Below, one piece after another: positions 57,601 to 64,000 of a stretch of DNA of 64,000 bases (positions within the stretch are counted from its first letter, which is position 1; each line of letters starts with the position of its first letter). The stretch comes from Symbiodinium sp. CCMP2592 (lineage: Eukaryota > Sar > Dinophyceae > Suessiales > Symbiodiniaceae). The notes under the pieces were generated by a model that was not told the origin of the DNA, did no database searches, and was given only the letters and a program-made list of their open reading frames with translations. The stretch covers positions 3,534,265 through 3,598,264 of the forward strand of contig CAJNDT010000001.1 in NCBI GenBank assembly GCA_905221615.1, written 5' to 3'. The translations under genes and the position numbers were made by a program.

Positions 57601-58919
57601 TTTATGACATCGAGGTCGGAAGCATTAGCGAAAGTGTCATGCTGTAGTAAGTGATAGTCCCTACATACCCTTTGTGGAGCACCAGAATGCCCTGACCCCC
57701 CCCCCCGCCCACCCTGCGCTCCCGTCCCCACCCCAGCACGAGGATGTGGAGATTCCGGCTGCAAACCTCCGCACGCCCTATACCTTTGACCAGGCCCAGG
57801 AAACGTGGGTCCTTGGCTCAGCTTCTTGTGGATTCAAGGGCTTCGGGGTTGAGCGTGGGGGGGGGATGGGTGTTTCAGCGTTTCAGCTTCCCTTCTTGAG
57901 GCCGTTCGAGCTCGTTTTGGGGGGAGACCGGGGAGTTAGAGTTTGTATAGACTGGACGCCTGATGGTTTTTTCATGCCCCCAGGCCTATTCTAAATTAAG
58001 GCCTCTATGGTTATAGCTGTAATAGTGGTGTAATAGGAATATAATAGGGCCCTACTATAATCCTTATAGTCACTATTACAGGGCGGGGGCAGCTTCTAAC
58101 CTGTATGGTTATAGCTCTTCTCACCCAGGCAGGCCGAAGTCAGTCACTTCTACCGGTGTCCAAGACAACCCCAGGGTTTAGGGTTTAGGACCCTAACCCC
58201 CCAAATCCTCACACTCAGAGCTTATCCGAGGTCCGTATTTCCATCATGCAGTCTAGGTGATCACTAAATTACAAGGCCTGGTTTGGATAAGGTAAGCAGA
58301 CTTGGGTCGATAATGCTTTGCCTTTCAGGGGGTTCATTTTAGGGAGGACTGCTGCGTCAAGAGTTCAACAATTTCCGTGAATGTCTCTATGCGTGTGTGT
58401 GTGTGTGTGTCTGTGTGTCTGTGTGTCTGTGTGTCTGTGTGTGTGGCTGTGGGTAAACTGTCCAGCTGTTGTGGTTCCACCAAGATTTTGTCTCATTGAG
58501 TAGCGTCAAGCTGCCTCTTCCAGCAGAACCCGGTTTTCACGTGCTTCCCCTGCTCCATTGACTGCTCCGTCTACTCAGAAGTGTCCTCGCCGAGGTGTGG
58601 ATCTACTATGATGAGGCCGGTGACGGAAAAGGTTTAGGGTTTAGGGTGCCTCTACGGGGCTTCACTGGGTTTGGCAACTCTTGGGTACCTGTGTGGACTA
58701 CCATGCATCGACCTGTCGCTCTGTCTCTGCGGGGTCGAAGATTCATGTCATCATCATCATCATGATCATCAGCAGCCTTGTCTTCACGATCATGAGCCTC
58801 AACATGAAAAGTTACATCATCATCTCCATCGCAACAGCATCATTATCATTGTCACCGATGTCAACACCGTCATCAGCATCATCAAGATCATCAACCTCAG
58901 CATCATCATCAACAACAGT

Positions 58920-59016
<97 letters not shown>

Positions 59017-60820
59017 GCACAATCATCATCACCACCTTTGTCATCATGACCAACCTGAACCTCAACATTATAGCGATCATCATAAGCATCATCACCAGCA
59101 TCAGCATCATCATCATCATCATCGCCAGCAGCAGTAGCATCACCATCATCATCAACATCATCATCAGTTTCACTATCATCATCAGCAGCAGCCAGCATTA
59201 TCACCAACCTCAACCTCAACATGAATCACCTTTTTCTCATCTTCATCATCATCTCACCATTACCAGCTCAGCATCAGCATCATCATCGCCACCACCATCT
59301 CCATCCTCATCATCATCCCATCACCGTTCTCCTCCTCCTCCTCATCATCATCATCATCATCATCGCCATCATCCTCATCCTCATCGCAACTGCTGCTCTT
59401 CTTTTTCATATCAGCAGCTTCAGAAGTACTGCATCCCAGGAGACGGAGGAGCGCTCCAACTTCTTTTACGAGAAGGCTCTAAGATCAATGATGTTTGCAT
59501 GGTGTAGGGCTTCAGTCTATGCGATTGAGGGCAAAGCTACGGTGCGCAACAGAGTTACCGGGATGGAGTCACGGAATCTACGCAAGCTCTTGGCAAACCC
59601 AGTTTCCAAGCCCTGCCTATGATGGGGTTTGGGATCTTAAGGGTTTCCCTGTGCCCCTACAACACTCAACTCAAAGCCCTGCACCCCCTGCCCTGCTTAG
59701 GGTTTAAGGCTTTTAGGGTTCGTGAGGCAGGACGGGTTTAGCTGCGTTTCGCGTTCGGGGCCCAGGGCGAACTGGTTCGCTTTCGCGTCACGGCCATCAA
59801 CTTCCCCGATGCGTCGTGGCCGAAGGAGGGACCTTTGCACTTTTTCTCTGCAGGAAGGTAGTACAGGGGCATTAATATTTCTTAATAACTACCTAAACTA
59901 TTTTGGGGGTGCCCTAGTATGATTCTTGTATCATGGGCCCCCAAACCCTATTCTAATGATCAAGGCCCCTACATTGCAGCCCCAACCCCTTTTTGACCCT
60001 CAACCCAAGGAATTTTCTTCTAGGCAATATATAAACCTTCAACCACTCAACCAAGGAATGTATATATCCAGACTGGATAGAATCTTCCCGCACCAGTATG
60101 AGAACGACTCAAGCCGCAACATGTGTTTTTGAGTGTAGGGTAAGCAGTTAGAGCTGCAGTTGGGGGGTGGTCAAGGGTGGCAAGACCTGCAGTTTGGGAC
60201 TTTGGGAGGTTTGCAAACATTTCGATCTCTCTTTGCTCTTCTTACCCACTAGCTCTGATGCTGGCTATCTTCATGTGGTGATGATGTGACGAAGGTGAAG
60301 TGGATTTTGATGCAGAGTGTGCTCCACTTTGAAGGTTGAACCAACAGTGGTGTTGGTGCCAAGTAGGGACTGGCATGCAGGCGGAGCCAAGATTGTCGCG
60401 GGTACGTCGTGGAGGGTTGCTGCTGCTGTAGCGGTTACTCAGATCGTACCTGTTGGTAGGTTATTCAGCTTCGTGTGCAAAGTAATTAAAATTATTAATT
60501 GTCGGCGGTGGCTTCAGCACACACGACATCTACCAGGAGCGGCGGCTACGCAAGCCGATGTCCATTGTCGGCGCTGTCGGTATCCTCAACTTGCGAGTTG
60601 GGGCTTTGGTTTAGGCTTTGAAGGGTATGGAGCTCTGGGTTCGTTACCTCATCACGATCAAGGGGGCTAATATGGATTTGTTCACCCCTTCAAGTCAAGG
60701 ATCTTGAGCTGGTTTGGGGCTCTTGCTGCTCAACCCTATGGTGTTAAGGATCCACACTACACCACGTCTATGCTTCGTCGTGGGCTCCTGAAGCACCCAG
60801 GTCCTTCCCTAAAACCCTAA
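54564..60820 (+). CDS. RPC8: RNA polymerase III subunit RPC8/RPC25 (Rpb7-like stalk protein), 11 exons, first exon missing
   Basis: Eleven exons join in phase to about 209 residues, close to the usual ~204. Landmarks in order: IPMVFGRP (N-terminal Rpb7-like domain), VLPNVGLCIEFY, IIYPGDG, VEFNLIVFQPLIDEWL, then the S1-like half with VGWIDSSTTRGITVSLGFF, EDVEIPAANLRTP, GELVRFRVTAINF and the C-terminal ILSWFG. With RPC9 this subunit forms the Pol III stalk, which acts in initiation on tRNA and 5S genes in the nucleus. Nine donors are GC and one is GT (55331). The start codon exon was not found, and the stop at 60818-60820 lies in telomere-like repeat, so the true end may be a few residues earlier. 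Confidence 0.9.
54675..54752 (+). CDS. RPC8: RPC8 exon: VLPNVGLC
   Basis: Acceptor AGGCAG|A. Encodes IQLRFVDRVLPNVGLC and IEFYNFVSIK. Donor ATCAAG|GC, phase 0. Confidence 0.93.
54924..54980 (+). CDS. RPC8: RPC8 exon: YPGDG
   Basis: Acceptor CTGCAG|GA. Encodes DAIIYPGDGQQSCGEAYIK. Donor ATCAAG|GC, phase 0. Confidence 0.93.
55099..55282. repeat. Duplicated intron end with decoy acceptor
   Basis: CTCTAAT...TTTAGGCCTC...CATTGCAGGT-type sequence occurs at 55099-55144 and again at 55238-55282. A decoy TTGCAG|GTTGAGTTTAA at 55170-55187 copies the real acceptor and exon start at 55277-55293. Confidence 0.75.
55283..55330 (+). CDS. RPC8: RPC8 exon: VFQPLIDEWL
   Basis: Acceptor ATTGCAG|GT. Encodes VEFNLIVFQPLIDEWL. 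Donor CTG|GT, phase 0. Confidence 0.92.
55360..55600. repeat. TTTTAGGG/TTTAGGG telomere-like array
   Basis: GGGTTTTAGGG and GGGTTTAGGG alternate for about 200 bases, starting about 30 bases after an RPC8 exon. Confidence 0.92.
56851..56910 (+). CDS. RPC8: RPC8 exon: GITVSLGFFQ
   Basis: Acceptor GCGGAG|G. Encodes VGWIDSSTTRGITVSLGFFQ. Donor TTCCAG|GC, phase 0. Confidence 0.94.
56957..57068. repeat. Two-copy direct repeat
   Basis: ATTACACAATAACCCCTAT, then AGTTAAGGTACTTATA and CCTAGTTATTC-type sequence, occurs twice about 60 bases apart. Confidence 0.85.
57737..57793 (+). CDS. RPC8: RPC8 exon: EDVEIPAANLRTP
   Basis: Acceptor ACCCCAG|C. Encodes HEDVEIPAANLRTPYTFDQ. Donor GACCAG|GC, phase 0. 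Confidence 0.94.
58003..58116. mobile_element. Foldback family F with flanking direct repeats
   Basis: TGTAATAGTG and CACTATTACAGGG carry the inverted core shared with 2044-2154. The 13-mer TATGGTTATAGCT flanks it at 58006-58018 and 58104-58116. Confidence 0.8.
58391..58443. repeat. GT/GTCT microsatellite
   Basis: (GT)n followed by CTGTGTGT units over about 50 bases. Confidence 0.9.
58595..58615 (+). CDS. RPC8: RPC8 microexon of 21 bases: VWIYYDE
   Basis: Acceptor GCCGAG|GT and donor GATGAG|GC. It fits the family segment QVWVW.. between FDQ and the next exon. A GT donor at 58632 would lengthen it but breaks phase with the next exon. Confidence 0.8.
58742..59400. repeat. ATC/CAT trinucleotide array
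   Basis: Pure (ATC)n near 58920-59020, degenerate on either side. Ends about 40 bases before the RPC8 exon at 59440. The long Ile/Ser/His and Asp/Met frames are artefacts. Confidence 0.96.
59440..59475 (+). CDS. RPC8: RPC8 exon: ETEERSNFFYEK
   Basis: Acceptor ATCCCAG|GA. Donor GAGAAG|GC, phase 0. Occupies the family's acidic loop before GEeIRFRV. Confidence 0.85.
59766..59810 (+). CDS. RPC8: RPC8 exon: GELVRFRV
   Basis: Acceptor GCCCAG|GG. Encodes GELVRFRVTAINFPD. Donor GAT|GC, phase 0; the frame stays open further, so a later donor is possible. Confidence 0.92.
59860..59973. mobile_element. Foldback family E, good copy
   Basis: TACAGGGGCATTAATATTTC at the left, TCAAGGCCCCTACA at the right, and an inner GGGGGTGCCCTAGTATGAT facing ATCATGGGCCCCC. 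Confidence 0.8.
60537..60592 (+). CDS. RPC8: RPC8 exon: MSIVGAVGILN
   Basis: Acceptor TACCAG|GA. Encodes ERRLRKPMSIVGAVGILN plus two bases of Leu. Donor TT|GC, phase 2. Matches the family's y.l.GSi stretch. Confidence 0.75.
60700..60820 (+). CDS. RPC8: RPC8 last exon: ILSWFG
   Basis: Acceptor GTCAAG|G. Begins ILSWFGALAAQPYG and runs 39 codons to TAA inside a CCCTAAA repeat. The family normally ends a few residues after the SWW position, so an earlier end or one more intron is possible. Confidence 0.65.
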
Positions 60821-62589
60821 ACCCCTAAACCCTAAACCCTTTCACAAGCATGCAAGAAGGCGTTCTTGGAATCGGAAGGCTTTCAGGATTCGTAAGCTCA
60901 GGTCAGATCCTCGCAGAGTCTAGGGCGTCTTGTCTCGTCTGAGGCCTGTTAGCTCCTTGAGTGGGATCTGTCAGAGGCCCTAGGATTAACTTCAGTGCGA
61001 AGGTTTCCCGTAGTCAGGTGCAGGCCATCGTCTGAAATTTGCAGGAGCAGCTGTTAAGGGCTGAATTGGTTTGTGCTGCAGGTCGATCGAGACGGATTGG
61101 GGCTGCTAAGCTGGCGCTGCGCCCAGAAAGGTTGACGGGTCTTCCAGCAGACAACTGATTGCACACGCGTTTGAGCTTTCGCGTTTGGGGGTTTTGGGTT
61201 GGCTACATGGCGCCTACCATACAGCTCAATCAGAACTCAAGGCCCATTCTGCAGAGTTTGGCGATAAAGCGGTTTCAGTCATACTCGAACTGTATCGCTG
61301 AGCCGCTGAGATCCAGGTCATTGCCATAAAAGTAGTCAGGAGTCTTTTCTCGGTATTGCAGGTTTCAGGTGCAGAGAAGCAAAAGATGATGATGATGATG
61401 ATGATGATGGAATCTTTTGTTGTTTGCTGCTTTGGAGGAGTCACATAGCTTAAATTTGCACTTGTGTGAGGTTTCGACCTCCCAAAGAAGCAGAGCTTGA
61501 ACATAAAGCTGAGACAAGCCGCCGAGGTGGCCCCAATGACCTGAGAGTCAGCTGCACGCCAGCACCGCCCATCTCACCATGAAGTAGTAGGGTTTAGGAT
61601 CTAGGGCAATTAGGCAAAGGGCAAGTTCTTGAATCATCCTGGATGTAATCGTAGCCGGGCTCCCCTTAGACCCTAAATCTTAACCCCTAAACCCTGAACC
61701 TTAAACCCTAAACCCTTAACCGTTAGACCCTAAATCTTAACCCCTAAGCCCTAAAACCCTGCATCCGCAGGAAGGCCCCAAAGCTCAAAGAAGTGGCAAA
61801 ATGGACATGTCGGCTGGGCTTGTCTTCGTAAGATCGTGGTCAGTTTAAGGTGAGGTTTTGGGGGTTCAGGATTTTAGGGTTTTTACGGCTTGGGGCTTTA
61901 GGGTTTTGGGGTTTGGGGTTTTAGATTTTAGGGTTTAGGGCATGTAGTAGTATCCCTGATGGTTTTCAGTTGGAAAGTATGCACAAATCGTTGTCTTGGA
62001 AACTGTCTTCTGAATAGTGTTCCTGCCGAGATTTAGCATCACGGCTCTTGGTAACGAAAGAAGGGGTTTGTCGGACTCTACTACTGGATGGTGTTCGTCG
62101 GATAGCCGGCCGCATGCTGTCTTTCGCTGAAGACCCTGCACTCTTACAGCACGCACCTGCAAGACAGGGGAGCATAGATACAGTTGGCGTTCCAGTAGAA
62201 ATCATACGCCCTTTCAAATGCAGGGTCCCGTTTCGGTTTGCTTAAGTACCTTGTTTAAAAGTGGCAGAGCTTCATGCCACCTGCAAGGTTTGACTTGGAT
62301 GCGGGCTCCTACTTCTGTATTGATGAGTGGCCGATTTGCAGACATTGAGGGTGAGGACACCTGACGTGACAGTGGTTCTCGGCTCTATCAAGATTCAGCC
62401 CGTGGTAGCAGACAGGTGACAGATGGTTGTTGTTCAAGCTTCATCCGTTCCTAGGAGGCACACACAGCAAGTCGCCTTGATCATGTTCAGCTCGGTCTAA
62501 ACCCTATAGAGCTCCTAACCCTAAACCATCGAAGCTTCCGTTGTGCGTGCTTCCAGAATAAAGGTTTCAGGCGCCGCAGGAAGCCGCAG
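60821..62589. other. Intergenic with telomere-like repeats
   Basis: No gene supported. Holds a (GAT)n run at 61384-61410, CCCTAAA units at 61660-61765 and TTTAGGG units at 61855-61945. A + frame at 62048-62245 (VCRTLLLDGVRRIAGRML) is coding-like but unplaced. Confidence 0.45.
61660..61945. repeat. Telomere-like repeats in both orientations
   Basis: CCCTAAA units to about 61765, then TTTAGGG/TTTTGGGG units from about 61855, with unique sequence between. Confidence 0.85.
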
Positions 62590-62601
62590 GTGAGCGGCGC
62601 C

Positions 62602-62919
62602 ATGAGAAGCTTCCGCGAACTCCTCCAGCAGGTGGAGGAATGTCATGATGCTGAGGTTGCAAGGCGGGATCTGGGTGGTTACCTAATGGGGGTACGGTAC
62701 GTGGTTATTAGGGCACAAGTCCTTGGAACGAGATTCCTGATCTTGTTCCATGATTCTGCAACGGTCTTCATTTTCTGAGACTCAGTCTTCAAATTTTGAA
62801 CTTATCGTTTCCACATATTTTCATAGCTCCAATTCCTGCGCAGGCTCCGCGACTATTGCGCAGAGCTGGAACAGCATATGGACGCCAATCCTTCCACCCG
62901 GCGTCGTCGTGGTCAGGAA
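62602..62919 (+). CDS. 5' exons of an unrecognised charged, probably coiled-coil protein
   Basis: Exon 1 (62602-62663) starts with ATG and reads MRSFRELLQQVEECHDAEVA, ending AG|GC in phase 2. Exon 2 (62844-62919) starts after GCGCAG|G and reads LRDYCAELEQHMDANPST then RRRRGQE. The join gives one uninterrupted amphipathic, charged helix (heptad-like Leu/Val). An acceptor-like CCGCAG lies 13 bases before the ATG and could be a spliced-leader site. No family is recognised. The gene probably continues to the right edge. Confidence 0.65.
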
Positions 62920-63629
62920 GCGGGTTTTGATTTGCTGCATCTTTCGTGCCCCTGCATGCTGACCGTACTGTTCCTAATGGATGTAGTGAGCCTTGCCAAG
63001 CCCGCGCATTGAGACCTAAACACCACAAGTCCTATACCCTTAAGCCCCAGGCCCCAAACTCAATAACTCCCACACCCTAGAAATCCTAAACCCTACGAAG
63101 CCAATAGTTCTGAACGTTAAACCCTAAGCCACAAACCCACCTCGGAGGAAGCCCAGGGTACCTCTTTGCTGGGGAGTATGGTCCGATGTCCGTGCTGGAC
63201 CCCGGTGCCCATTCCGCTGCCTCCGCCGAGCCTCCGAATGGACAGGGGCAATGCCCAAGGCCGGAATTCGGGTTTAGGAGTTTAGGGTTGAGGGTGGTTT
63301 TGCAGGGTTAGGGTGCAGGGTCGTTCTCAGGCGTAGCTGTTTATGCTGTTCTTTGAATTTATGGATGCATTGGAAGATCCTTCTCAGCCTGTACAAATGA
63401 AGAGTTGTGGTCACTGACAACATCGTTGGTGTAACATCTTTCACGAGTTGTTCCAGCCAGCATACTCAGGTTCTTTTATGTCTGCCCAGTATACTCAAAC
63501 TCTATAATCCCTAAAGCCCCTCTACACTGCACTATTTCGGGGATTACACTATCTCGGTGCCGGGGCACACCACTCCCGACCTCCCTGCCTTGAATTCCTT
63601 GCGAAGGCACTTCGCCACCGTTCCGGGAG

Positions 63630-63705
63630 GAGCCCAAGGAGGCAGTTCATGCAGAAACATCGGCGCCGCCACAAGCGGAGTTACTGGAGCCCGCCGGGGC
63701 GCCCA
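63630..63705 (+). CDS. Probable coding exon, Ala/Pro/Glu-rich
   Basis: Acceptor CGGGAG|GA. Encodes EPKEAVHAETSAPPQAELL and EPAGAP, ending at a GC donor in phase 1. Strand and spacing fit a further exon of the gene starting at 62602, but the exon start (phase 0) also matches the phase-0 end of 62919. No domain. Confidence 0.45.
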
Positions 63706-64000
63706 GCGAGAGTTGAAATGCAAAGGCTCTTCCCATCTCGGCCATGAGTACATGGCTGCAACCCTCATGAGTTGGCTGCAAGAGAGTCGGCAGCGGGAGT
63801 CAATGCTGCTCGGCCATCATGGTCGACGTGAGTGGGGCGATTGCGATCGCGGGGTGCCCCATGCCTGATCCGATGAGTAGTCGCCGCCCAGCTGTTTTGG
63901 CAGCGCTAGGGTCCAGATGCGTGCGCGTAATGATGTGATGATTGGCGCCGTCGTCGTGGTCATTGCGTTGACTGTACTATCAGCACTACCGCAAGCACCA

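Noticed and set aside
58671..59507. 278-codon Ile/His-rich frame and Asp-rich minus frames
   Set aside because: Product of the ATC array inside an RPC8 intron. Only 59440-59475 is coding, in another frame.

Overview
The window looks like nuclear DNA of a dinoflagellate, most likely a Symbiodiniaceae-type alga. Seen directly: conserved protein families appear only as short exon pieces of 19-150 bases separated by introns of 60 bases to several kb. Most 5' splice sites read GC (a few GT or GA), and nearly all 3' splice sites read AG followed by G. Plant-type telomeric heptamers (TTTAGGG/CCCTAAA) are scattered everywhere. Known of the group: GC/GA donors, AG|G acceptors, very intron-rich genes and one-directional gene order are typical of dinoflagellates. 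A CCCH zinc-finger protein of a style common there supports the same reading. The species is inference.

Layout, all supported genes on the + strand: (1) about 5.8-27.2 kb, a DEAD-box RNA helicase. Nineteen exons from 13867 to 27223 cover nearly the whole two-lobe core, and four upstream exons (proline-rich, acidic, Lys/Glu-rich) probably form its N-terminal extension. (2) 32.1 or 34.4 kb to 46.3 kb, an Asl1/GH128-like glycosyl hydrolase with at least 11 exons; its last exon was not found. (3) 51.8-52.2 kb, a compact single-exon CCCH zinc-finger protein. (4) 54.6-60.8 kb, RNA polymerase III subunit RPC8/RPC25 (POLR3H type), complete except for its first exon. (5) From 62.6 kb, the start of an unrecognised charged, probably coiled-coil protein that runs toward the right edge. 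The helicase and Pol III subunit are RNA-metabolism genes, the hydrolase would act on beta-1,3-glucans, and I see no functional link among the neighbours.

The rest is intron and intergenic DNA built from four materials: interstitial telomere-like repeats with higher-order 30- and ~60-bp units; long microsatellites (ATTACT, AGT/ACT, ATC, CA); at least eight families of ~90-120 bp foldback elements with terminal inverted repeats; and unique filler. The largest microsatellites lie just upstream of exon starts, and one AGT array switches to its reverse complement within a single intron. Exon limits come from reading frame, intron phase and protein-family continuity, not from transcript data. Any single boundary may be a few bases off, but the chains keep phase across 18 helicase introns and 10 RPC8 introns.
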